Shown here piece by piece: positions 1 to 5,657 of a stretch of DNA of 6,166 nt. Position numbers and translations under genes: made by a program. Under the pieces are notes generated by a model. The model made no database searches and was not told the DNA's origin. It worked only from the letters and a program-made list of their open reading frames with translations. Every line of letters starts with the position of its first letter. The stretch's first letter is position 1. The stretch is from Candidatus Pelagibacter sp. (GTDB lineage Bacteria > Pseudomonadota > Alphaproteobacteria > Pelagibacterales > Pelagibacteraceae), in assembly GCA_002692325.1 (NCBI GenBank), contig NZJU01000023.1, forward strand, positions 1 to 6,166. The letters run 5' to 3'.

Positions 1-690
1 ACTAAACAAATGAATATAGAAAAAACTGCTCTTAATACAAATTTGGAGGCTGCTGAGGAGATATGTAGACAACTTAAATTAAGAGATTTGTCAGGTTTAA
101 TTGTCATAGATTTTATTGATATGCAAAATTTTTACAATAAAAGATTAGTTGAAAAAAAAATGAGAGAATGTGTGAGAAAAGATAGGGCTAGAATCCAATT
201 AGGCAGAATAAGTAATTTCGGACTTTTGGAAATGACTAGACAAAGACTTAGAGAGGGATCAATCAAATGGGAAACGAACTTATCAATTGAGTCTTTTTCA
301 CAAAAAATTATCAAAAAAATTCAGCTTTTTGCGTTAGAAAATAAAACCAAAATTGTAAATACTTACTTGCCTCACAAAATGATTAAATATTTAGAGATAA
401 ACTTCTCAAAAGAAATTAATTATCTACAAAAAAAGCATTTATTAAAGATAAATTTAATTTCAGCACCAAATTTATTAATTCCAGAGTTTAAAGTAGAGCT
501 ATTAAATAAATCCAAAAAGGTAATTAAAAAGTTTGAGTTTTTGAAAAATATAGAAGATGAAAAATTAACACCAAATAAAGATAAACCAAAAATAGTAAAA
601 AAAAATGAGAGTAAAACAATTAAAGAAAAAAAAATAAAAAAAAAATCAAAAACTCTCCGAACTCTTTGGACTAGAAAAAAAGCGAGTTAA
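1..690 (+). CDS. rne: Ribonuclease E/G, C-terminal part (5' end outside window)
   Basis: This is the 3' part of an RNase E/G-type endoribonuclease, which starts mRNA decay and processes rRNA and tRNA precursors in the cytoplasm. The frame is open to the left edge (codons 1-3 read T-K-Q), and the residues around the first Met match the middle of the family, so the ATG at 10 is not a start. Visible family blocks are [20 protein letters not shown], then LIVIDFIDM, which carries one of the acidic Mg2+ ligands of the DNase I-like domain, then [24 protein letters not shown]. The segment after RQRLR should hold the Zn-link motif CPxCxGxG, but it is replaced by a short cysteine-free stretch before the small domain ([10 protein letters not shown] onward). 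There is no long scaffold arm; the last ~45 residues are a Lys-rich tail ending [12 protein letters not shown]. The stop is interlocked with that of the convergent thiG. Whether it should be named rne or rng cannot be settled from this part. Confidence 0.88.
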   Translation, partial: TKQMNIEKTALNTNLEAAEEICRQLKLRDLSGLIVIDFIDMQNFYNKRLVEKKMRECVRKDRARIQLGRISNFGLLEMTRQRLREGSIKWETNLSIESFSQKIIKKIQLFALENKTKIVNTYLPHKMIKYLEINFSKEINYLQKKHLLKINLISAPNLLIPEFKVELLNKSKKVIKKFEFLKNIEDEKLTPNKDKPKIVKKNESKTIKEKKIKKKSKTLRTLWTRKKAS

Positions 691-1460
691 ATAATTCCTT
701 CTGAAGGTGAGCTAGGTGAACCAAAAAAATTTTTTTTCATTCTGCCTGCCAAATATGATTTCCTCCCAGAAATTACAGCATCTTTAAAAGCTTGCGCCAT
801 AACAACTGGCTTTTTTGATTTTGCTATAGCTGAATTAATTAAAACACCGTCACATCCCAGTTCCATTGCGATAGTAGCGTCAGAGGCTGTGCCAATTCCA
901 GCGTCAACGATTACTGGAACTTTAGATTGTTTTTTGATTAAACTTATGTTGAATTTATTTTGTATACCTAAACCAGATCCAATAGGAGAGGCTAAGGGCA
1001 TAATTGCTGACGCTCCAACATCCTCTAAAATTTTAGCTTGCAAAGGATCATCATTGCAATAAACCATTACTTTAAATCCTTCTTTAATTAATACCTTTGT
1101 AGATTTAATTGTTTCTATCATATTTGGATATAAAGTTTTTTTATGACCCAAAACTTCTAGTTTTACTAATTTCCAACCTCCCATTTCTCTAGCTAATCTT
1201 AAAGTTCTTAGTGCATCAATCGAGTTAAAACATCCGGCCGTGTTTGGAAGATATAAAATTTTTTTTGGATTTAAATAGTCTGTAAGTATTGGTTTATTTT
1301 TATTTAAAATATTAACTCTTCTTACTGCAACTGTTACTATTTCTGCTTTTGAGGCTAAAACTGCTTCGCGAGTTTCTTTTAAATTTCTATATTTGCCTGT
1401 ACCAACTATAAGCCTAGACTTAAACTTTTTTCCACTGATAGTTAAAAATTCGTTTTTCAT
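687..1460 (-). CDS. thiG: Thiazole synthase ThiG
   Basis: ThiG is a TIM-barrel enzyme that condenses 1-deoxy-D-xylulose 5-phosphate, dehydroglycine and sulfur from ThiS thiocarboxylate into the thiazole phosphate of thiamine. The 257-residue product is full length. Visible signatures are LIVGTGKY (17-24), TVAVRR (43-48), VKLEVLG with the probable Schiff-base Lys100 and Glu102, CNDDP, the phosphate-binding loops PIGSGLGI and [11 protein letters not shown], and [10 protein letters not shown] chose the ATG at 1460, not the in-frame TTG at 1475: ATG gives the family N-terminus [10 protein letters not shown] and has a strong GGAGGG Shine-Dalgarno four bases upstream. The gene sits one base after thiS, so the two are cotranscribed and probably translationally coupled. 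It converges on the RNase E gene with a 4-base overlap. Confidence 0.96.
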   Translation of the reverse strand: MKNEFLTISGKKFKSRLIVGTGKYRNLKETREAVLASKAEIVTVAVRRVNILNKNKPILTDYLNPKKILYLPNTAGCFNSIDALRTLRLAREMGGWKLVKLEVLGHKKTLYPNMIETIKSTKVLIKEGFKVMVYCNDDPLQAKILEDVGASAIMPLASPIGSGLGIQNKFNISLIKKQSKVPVIVDAGIGTASDATIAMELGCDGVLINSAIAKSKKPVVMAQAFKDAVISGRKSYLAGRMKKNFFGSPSSPSEGII

Positions 1461-1461
1461 T

Positions 1462-1662
1462 TTACCCTCCGCCAATAAAGTGTACTATTTCAACAATATC
1501 TTTGTCTTTTAGTATTATCTTGTGTTCGGCTAATGGAATAATCTTACCATTTAATTCTAAAGCAACTCTTTTGTTTAATAGTTTATACTTCGAAAGCAAT
1601 TCTTTTACAGACGTTTTTTTTTTCAAAGTAATTTTTTTACCATTTAATTGTATTTTTGCCAT
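1462..1662 (-). CDS. thiS: Sulfur carrier protein ThiS
   Basis: This 66-residue ubiquitin-like protein carries sulfur as a C-terminal thiocarboxylate, made after adenylation by ThiF or a MoeB-like enzyme, and hands it to ThiG. It has the normal ThiS length and a beta-grasp pattern (MAKIQLNGK, then a region around [10 protein letters not shown], then [11 protein letters not shown]), and it ends in Gly-Gly-Gly, which supplies the obligatory C-terminal Gly-Gly. The start is ATG at 1662, with no clear Shine-Dalgarno. Only 32 bases separate it from the divergent aroQ. A 10-base A/T tract (1614-1623) lies inside the Lys-rich segment KKKT and leaves the frame intact. No activating enzyme gene is in the window. 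Confidence 0.93.
   Translation of the reverse strand: MAKIQLNGKKITLKKKTSVKELLSKYKLLNKRVALELNGKIIPLAEHKIILKDKDIVEIVHFIGGG
1465..1470 (-). promoter_or_regulatory. Shine-Dalgarno of thiG inside the end of thiS
   Basis: On the minus strand the junction reads GGCGGAGGGTAAAATG. GGAGGG is complementary to the 16S anti-Shine-Dalgarno core and stands four bases before the thiG ATG. The same bases are the last two Gly codons (GGA GGG) of thiS. It is the strongest ribosome-binding site in the window and decides the thiG start. Confidence 0.85.
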
Positions 1663-1694
1663 AATTCAGTTAGTTTTATTTATTATTTATTACT
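1663..1694. promoter_or_regulatory. Divergent thiS / aroQ intergenic spacer
   Basis: This 32-base, almost entirely A/T spacer separates two divergent start codons. It holds a tandem 7-base repeat (TTTATTA at 1679-1685 and 1686-1692). It is too short for a full promoter in each direction plus leaders, so promoter elements for each operon must reach into the other's first gene. A TPP riboswitch would not fit here. I cannot point to convincing -35/-10 pairs. Confidence 0.4.
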
Positions 1695-2141
1695 ATGCAA
1701 AATAATATCATAATTATTAATGGACCAAATTTAAATCTTTTAGGAGAAAGAGAAAAGAATAAATATGGAACACATAGTTTGAAAGAAATTGAAAATAAAT
1801 GTGCGGATTTTTGTAAAAAAAACAGCCTTAACTTAACATTTTATCAATCTAATATTGAAGGTGAGATTGTTGAAAAAATACAAAATTCAAGATCAGATAT
1901 TCATGGCCTAATAATCAATGCAGGTGGCTATACGCATACATCAGTAGCTATTCATGATGCCTTAAAAGTATTGAATATACCAATTATTGAATTGCATATT
2001 ACAAATATTTATAATAGAGAAGAATTTAGACACAAATCCTTAATAAGTAAGGTGGCTACTGCAGTAATATGCGGTCTTGGAACTGATGGGTATATAATGT
2101 CGTTGGAAGCTCTGAAAAAATTGATAAAAAATGAAAATTGA
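1695..2141 (+). CDS. aroQ: 3-dehydroquinate dehydratase, type II
   Basis: AroQ is a cytoplasmic dodecameric enzyme that performs the third shikimate-pathway step, converting 3-dehydroquinate to 3-dehydroshikimate by anti elimination through an enolate. The 148-residue product has the normal length. Visible active-site elements are INGPNLNLLGERE (8-20) with Arg19, the lid Tyr24 in KYG, INAGGYTHTSVAIHDAL with Asn75 and His81, the catalytic partner His101 in ELHITN, and REEFRHKS with Arg112. It is the first gene of an operon with accB and accC, and its last 11 bases overlap accB. aroQ-accB-accC is a familiar gene order in bacteria. No clear Shine-Dalgarno precedes the ATG. Confidence 0.96.
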   Translation: MQNNIIIINGPNLNLLGEREKNKYGTHSLKEIENKCADFCKKNSLNLTFYQSNIEGEIVEKIQNSRSDIHGLIINAGGYTHTSVAIHDALKVLNIPIIELHITNIYNREEFRHKSLISKVATAVICGLGTDGYIMSLEALKKLIKNEN

Positions 2142-2559
2142 AAAAAACTTAATCAAGGAATTGGTTGATTACTTAAACGAGTTTAATTTAACAGAACTTG
2201 AGTACCAAGATGGCACGAAAAAAATCAAAGTATCAAAGACTACAAAGGGTGTAGTTAGTCAAAATATTTCAGATAATTTAGTTTCCACAAATAAAGCTGT
2301 TTTAAATGAGTCATCAGAGACTAACGGAGTACGTATAAAGTCTCCAATTATAGGAACAGCATACCTGGCATCTGAACCGGGGGGGAAACCTTTTATCAAG
2401 ATCGGAGATAAAGTAAAAAAGGGACAAACTATAATGATAGTTGAAGCGATGAAAACGATGAATCATATTCCTTCTTCTTCAGATGGTACTGTAAAAAAAA
2501 TAATGGTTAGTGATGGTCAGCCGGTAGAATTTGGTCAAACGCTAATAATTATAGAGTAA
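2131..2559 (+). CDS. accB: Biotin carboxyl carrier protein of acetyl-CoA carboxylase
   Basis: AccB carries the biotin that AccC carboxylates and that AccA/AccD uses to make malonyl-CoA, the committed step of fatty acid synthesis. The 142-residue product has a short N-terminal helical region (1-30), a Ser/Thr/Asn/Lys-rich linker (about 35-65), and a C-terminal biotinyl domain (about 68-142). The biotinylated residue is Lys108 in EAMKTMN, a form I associate with alphaproteobacterial BCCPs. The segment SEPGGKPFIKIGD (81-93) matches the 'thumb' loop that separates BCCP from other biotinyl or lipoyl domains. The start codon lies inside the end of aroQ in another frame, and accC follows with no gap, which suggests translational coupling. 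A G7 run lies in the thumb codons. Confidence 0.96.
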   Translation: MKIEKNLIKELVDYLNEFNLTELEYQDGTKKIKVSKTTKGVVSQNISDNLVSTNKAVLNESSETNGVRIKSPIIGTAYLASEPGGKPFIKIGDKVKKGQTIMIVEAMKTMNHIPSSSDGTVKKIMVSDGQPVEFGQTLIIIE

Positions 2560-3897
2560 ATGTTCAAAAAAGTTTTAATTGCAAATAGAGGTGAGATCGC
2601 TGTAAGAATCATAAGAGCATGTAAAGAATGGGGTATAGAAACTGTTGCTGTTCATTCAGATGTTGATTCTGAGTCCATGCATGTAAGATTAGCTGATGAG
2701 AGTGTTTGCATTGGCTCTCATCAACCACAAAATAGTTATCTTAATATATCCGCAATAATGTCAGCTGTAGATTTGACTGGAGCAGAGGCAATACATCCAG
2801 GTTATGGATTCTTGTCTGAAAATTCGAAATTTGCTGAAGTAGTTAATAAACATGGAATAAAATTTATTGGGCCAAGCCCAGAAATAATTAATAAAATGGG
2901 TGACAAAATTGAAGCAAAAAAAATTGCTAAAAAATATGGTTTACCCATAATTGAGGGCTCTGAAGGTAGTGTAAGCTCAATTTCAGAGGCTAAATCAATA
3001 AGTAAAGAAATTGGTTATCCTGTGCTTATTAAAGCTGCAGGTGGTGGCGGTGGTAAAGGAATGAAAATCGTTGAAAAAGAGTATGATTTAGAAAAATTAT
3101 ATATTCTCGCTAAAAATGAAGCAAAAAAATACTTTGGTAAAGATGAATTGTACATCGAAAAATATTTTAAAAACCCAAGGCACATAGAGGTTCAAATAAT
3201 GTCCGGAAAAAATAGAACCGTACATATTGGTGAAAGAGACTGCTCAGTTCAAAGACGACACCAAAAATTAATTGAAGAAACGCCTAGCCCAGTATTAACA
3301 GATGAGCAAAGAAAAAGCTTATTAGAAAAAACTGTTAAAATGGTAGAACAAATAGGTTACGAGGGAGCAGGCACTGTTGAATTTATCTATGAAGATGGAA
3401 AATTTTATTTTCTTGAAATGAATACAAGGGTGCAAGTCGAGCATCCTGTTACTGAGGTACAAACTGGAATAGACATAGTAAAAGAGCAAATCTGGGTAGC
3501 TTTTTCTGGAGAAACTGCATTAAAACAAATTGATATTACCCCTAGAGGGCATTCAATAGAGTGCAGGATTAATGCTGAAGATCCATCATTAAACTTTCAA
3601 CCAAGTCCTGGCGTTATCAAAGTGTGTCATCAGCCCTCTGGTTTTAGAACAAGAGTTGATGGATCTATTTTTCAAGGTTGTAAAATAACGCCATATTACG
3701 ATAGTTTAATTGCAAAAGTGATATGCAAAGGCAGGAATAGGACCGAAGCAATTCAAAGAACTCTTAGATCATTGGATGAATTTGTTTTAGAGGGTGTTAC
3801 TACTACAATAGACTTGCATAAAAAAATACTTAAACATGAAAAGTTTATAAATTCTACTTTTGATACAAATTGGTTAGAAAAGGAAAAGTTTTTCTAA
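2560..3897 (+). CDS. accC: Acetyl-CoA carboxylase, biotin carboxylase subunit
   Basis: AccC is an ATP-grasp enzyme that carboxylates the biotin on AccB using bicarbonate and ATP. The 445-residue product matches the usual size of about 450. Domains in order are a pre-ATP-grasp N-terminus (KVLIANRGEIAVRIIRAC), the ATP-grasp core and a C-terminal biotin carboxylase domain. Residues corresponding to E. coli AccC are present: Lys116, Lys158, the glycine loop 161-167, His208, Cys228 in ERDCSVQRRHQK, Lys236, Glu274, Glu286-Met-Asn288-Thr-Arg290 and Arg336. It starts on the base after the accB stop and ends the operon. The 3' end overlaps the convergent DUF2155 gene by 4 bases. In many alphaproteobacteria aat would follow; here it does not. 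Confidence 0.98.
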   Translation: MFKKVLIANRGEIAVRIIRACKEWGIETVAVHSDVDSESMHVRLADESVCIGSHQPQNSYLNISAIMSAVDLTGAEAIHPGYGFLSENSKFAEVVNKHGIKFIGPSPEIINKMGDKIEAKKIAKKYGLPIIEGSEGSVSSISEAKSISKEIGYPVLIKAAGGGGGKGMKIVEKEYDLEKLYILAKNEAKKYFGKDELYIEKYFKNPRHIEVQIMSGKNRTVHIGERDCSVQRRHQKLIEETPSPVLTDEQRKSLLEKTVKMVEQIGYEGAGTVEFIYEDGKFYFLEMNTRVQVEHPVTEVQTGIDIVKEQIWVAFSGETALKQIDITPRGHSIECRINAEDPSLNFQPSPGVIKVCHQPSGFRTRVDGSIFQGCKITPYYDSLIAKVICKGRNRTEAIQRTLRSLDEFVLEGVTTTIDLHKKILKHEKFINSTFDTNWLEKEKFF

Positions 3898-4370
3898 GTA
3901 TTAGTACAGCTTATCAGCCAAACATCATAAATAGCGTGATCTATTGAAGTATTGATAGAGTTAGATGAAAAAGTCCAACCGTTGAAAATGAAAACCTTTT
4001 CATTTTCACTTTCTTTTCTATCTTTTATTTGTAAATAAGCAACATCTTCTGTTTCAAAATTTTCTTTTATTACTTTGCCGCATTTAAGAGGTTTTATTTC
4101 TAGTAGTCCATAATTTTTTTTTTCTCCAATCTTGATCACAAATTCACTAGTTTTTGCTGTGATCTTGTCTAACCCAATTATTTTAACCCCAGAGTATTCT
4201 TTGTTGTCTTCTAAGGACTTTATTTCATTCATAAGATTTCTACTTTTTTTTCTTACTTTTTCATTTTCTTGAGGTTGAACTTCCTCATAGCTTGGTTTAA
4301 TTTGATCTACATTAATTAAAGGGGTTATACTAATATTATTTTCAGAATATAAATTTGACTTTAAAAACAA
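3894..4370 (-). CDS. DUF2155 family protein, probably exported; start displaced by a T11 tract
   Basis: The C-terminal ~100 residues match the DUF2155 family of alphaproteobacteria, whose molecular function is unknown: VKIIGLDKITAKTSEF (62-77), GLLEIKPLKCGK (88-99), FNGWTFSS (129-136) and HAIYDVWLISC (145-155). Cys97 and Cys155 could form a disulfide, which fits a periplasmic site. Residues 20-60 are charged and low in complexity. As written, the frame can begin only at a TTG (4370), because an in-frame stop lies at 4386-4388, and it has only a remnant hydrophobic start. An ATG at 4431 in another frame supplies a proper signal peptide if one T of the T11 tract is skipped, which would give 178 residues. 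The gene follows the NDUFA12 gene, as in relatives. The family call is firm; the true start is uncertain. Confidence 0.82.
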   Translation of the reverse strand: MFLKSNLYSENNISITPLINVDQIKPSYEEVQPQENEKVRKKSRNLMNEIKSLEDNKEYSGVKIIGLDKITAKTSEFVIKIGEKKNYGLLEIKPLKCGKVIKENFETEDVAYLQIKDRKESENEKVFIFNGWTFSSNSINTSIDHAIYDVWLISCTNT

Positions 4371-4431
4371 AAAAAAAAAGCAAGATTAAATAACTATTTT
4401 TTCCACTCTTTATATTTTTTAAAATTTTCAT
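4369..4431 (-). other. Out-of-frame signal peptide leader of the DUF2155 gene, ending in a T11 tract
   Basis: ATG at 4431-4429 opens a frame that reads a basic segment, MKILKNIKSGK, then N-S, then the hydrophobic run YLILLFF before the homopolymer. In the given sequence (T11 on the minus strand, 4379-4369) it continues as V-F-K-V-K-F-I-F and stops at 4344-4342 after 29 residues. If the tract were T10 it would run on as LFLKSNLYSEN in the DUF2155 frame, giving a standard n-region, h-region and a plausible cleavage near Y-S/E. The leader overlaps the last 38 bases of the NDUFA12 gene. A tract of 10 or 13 T is in frame; the 11 seen is not. Confidence 0.7.
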
Positions 4432-4744
4432 TTTTATCTATTCTATTTGGTTTATAAGCATTATCAGTTCCAGTTAAATTTTCTAAATGTTCTTTTTGCC
4501 AAAAATAAGTTTTTTTTTGTTCAGTTGGGGGTTTGTCAACGGTATGGTGGATCCACATAAACCATTCAGATGTAATTTTAGATGCTTCAACATTTCCTGA
4601 ATAAACAACCCATCTTTCATCTTTCTTATTCCTGTAATATTTATTTCCAAAGTGGTCTTTTCCGACTAATTGACCGGTAAAAATAGTTTTAAAAAAAGTG
4701 CCTAAAGTTTGCTTATTCCACCAGGTAAAAATTTGATTGATCAT
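4394..4744 (-). CDS. NADH:ubiquinone oxidoreductase NDUFA12 (B17.2)-like accessory subunit
   Basis: This is a homologue of the complex I accessory subunit NDUFA12/B17.2, which sits on the peripheral arm at the membrane interface and is shared by alphaproteobacteria and mitochondria. The 116-residue protein shows the family blocks LGTFFKTIFTGQLVGKDHFG (14-33), YYRNK, RWVVYSG (44-50), then WFMWIHHTVDKPP (61-73) and YFWQKEHLENLTGT. It has no signal peptide or membrane segment, as expected of a matrix or cytoplasm-facing subunit. The start is ATG at 4744, which gives a typical N-terminus with a WWNK segment. It is transcribed away from the NrdJ-like gene, and its last codons overlap the probable leader of the DUF2155 gene. 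The main nuo operon is not in this window. Confidence 0.93.
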   Translation of the reverse strand: MINQIFTWWNKQTLGTFFKTIFTGQLVGKDHFGNKYYRNKKDERWVVYSGNVEASKITSEWFMWIHHTVDKPPTEQKKTYFWQKEHLENLTGTDNAYKPNRIDKNENFKKYKEWKK

Positions 4745-4818
4745 TTAAATCCACACACCAATTAAGTGTATTATTAATATTATAATTTAAGATATATATC
4801 ATAAGAGATTCCTTTTAC
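4745..4818. promoter_or_regulatory. Divergent promoter region with a palindromic -10 (ATTATAAT)
   Basis: This 74-base A/T-rich spacer lies between two divergent genes. At 4779-4786 the palindrome ATTATAAT contains a perfect TATAAT on each strand (+ at 4781-4786; - at 4784-4779), so the same site could serve as the -10 of both genes. No good TTGACA-like -35 is visible at normal spacing on either strand. Towards the plus-strand gene, AAGAGA (4803-4808) ten bases before the ATG is a weak ribosome-binding site. Confidence 0.45.
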
Positions 4819-5646
4819 ATGAAAAAATTTATTGTTGAAACATATTATACCTGCACATTTAAAACCATCCATGAACTTGATGATGTAAACGAACAGGAGT
4901 TATCTAAAATAGATAGTAGAAATGACGGAAAAGTTGAAGTTATTGAGGTAAAATTAAATAATAGGAAAACTAAAAAAACAGGTGAGGATAAGAGCGCGAG
5001 ACAGGAAAAAAATGAAGCTAAAAAGAGTGTCAATGTTAATGAAAATGAATTTTTAAAAAATAGCAAAAAACTGCTTACAAAAACTAATGAGCACGCAAGT
5101 AAGTTGAAAAACCAAAGTGATCAAAGATTTAAAATGCCTGACAGGAGAAAGGGATATATTCAAAAAGCATCTATAGGAGAACACAAGATTTATTTACATA
5201 CTGGCGAATACAATGACGGTAGAATTGGAGAAATTTTTATAGATACCAATAAAGAAGGTGAATTAGTTAAAGCTTTAATGAATAATTTTGCAATAGCCAT
5301 CTCTCTGGGTCTTCAATACGGTGTTCCCCTTGATGAATATGTAGATGCTTTCATTGATACAAAATTTGAGCCATCTGGAAAAGTCGATGGCAATGATAGA
5401 ATACTAAGCGCAACGTCAATACTCGATTACGTATTTAGGGAACTTGCTATATCCTATCTGGGAAAAGAAACTTTAGCTCATACACCAACAATAGCAAAAG
5501 CCTCTGATCACCAAAGTTTTGAACAAGATGACAAATTTTTAAAAGTTGTAAAAGATATTACTTCAAAAGGGTTTGTAAGAAGTAATTATGAGGAAAAATT
5601 AGTTGATCTCAGTGACATTAGGATTAACCTCAAATCAAAAAATTAA
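4819..5646 (+). CDS. Stand-alone protein with the C-terminal domain of class II ribonucleotide reductase (NrdJ-like)
   Basis: Residues about 103-220 closely resemble the C-terminal region of alphaproteobacterial vitamin B12-dependent ribonucleotide reductase: the linker [12 protein letters not shown], then [56 protein letters not shown] and [17 protein letters not shown]. The catalytic barrel, with its radical-site and active-site cysteines, is absent. The only cysteine in the whole protein is Cys12, so it also lacks the C-terminal redox pair and cannot be a reductase by itself. Residues 1-50 (ETYYTCTF, then [20 protein letters not shown]) look ordered and may be a small separate domain; 51-100 is a charged Lys/Glu/Asn-rich linker; 221-275 is unassigned. 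It may be a regulatory or nucleotide-binding relative, comparable in architecture to the split NrdJb of Pseudomonas. The gene converges on aspS with a 4-base overlap. Confidence 0.75.
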   Translation: MKKFIVETYYTCTFKTIHELDDVNEQELSKIDSRNDGKVEVIEVKLNNRKTKKTGEDKSARQEKNEAKKSVNVNENEFLKNSKKLLTKTNEHASKLKNQSDQRFKMPDRRKGYIQKASIGEHKIYLHTGEYNDGRIGEIFIDTNKEGELVKALMNNFAIAISLGLQYGVPLDEYVDAFIDTKFEPSGKVDGNDRILSATSILDYVFRELAISYLGKETLAHTPTIAKASDHQSFEQDDKFLKVVKDITSKGFVRSNYEEKLVDLSDIRINLKSKN

Positions 5647-5657
5647 TTTTTTTTTTT
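5637..5657. other. A6-TTAA-T11 stop junction between the NrdJ-like gene and aspS
   Basis: Both convergent genes stop in the central TTAA (5643-5646). The flanks make a perfect A/T palindrome, AAAAAATTAATTTTTT (5637-5652), followed by more T up to 5657. The T run resembles the U-tract of a terminator for the plus-strand gene, but no GC-containing stem precedes it. A weak bidirectional termination role is possible but unsupported. Confidence 0.3.

Noticed and set aside
10..12. ATG at 10 as the start of the first gene
   Set aside because: Codons before it and the residues after it match the interior of RNase E, so the gene enters from outside the window.
132..314. Minus-strand open frame of 60 codons inside the RNase E gene
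   Set aside because: It lies antisense to a conserved RNase E block, and its hydrophobic content reflects reverse-complemented Lys and Asn codons.
697..707. CCTTCTGAAGG inverted repeat near the RNase E/thiG junction as a terminator
   Set aside because: The five-base arms leave a one-base loop, the site lies within thiG codons, and no U-tract follows it properly.
723..737. A7T8 palindrome in thiG
   Set aside because: It encodes the conserved Lys-Lys-Asn-Phe-Phe of ThiG and is explained by coding in AT-rich DNA.
1461..1475. TTG at 1475 as the thiG start
   Set aside because: It would add five residues encoded by bases that are the thiS end and the Shine-Dalgarno; ATG at 1460 fits the family N-terminus.
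1502..1705. Plus-strand open frame of 67 codons over thiS
   Set aside because: It is antisense to thiS and runs into the aroQ start; its Phe/Leu-rich product is typical of the antisense of an A-rich gene.
4845..5066. Minus-strand open frame of 73 codons over the start of the NrdJ-like gene
   Set aside because: Its Ser/Leu/Phe-rich product mirrors the Lys/Glu/Asn-rich sense strand; no start signal or family resemblance is seen.
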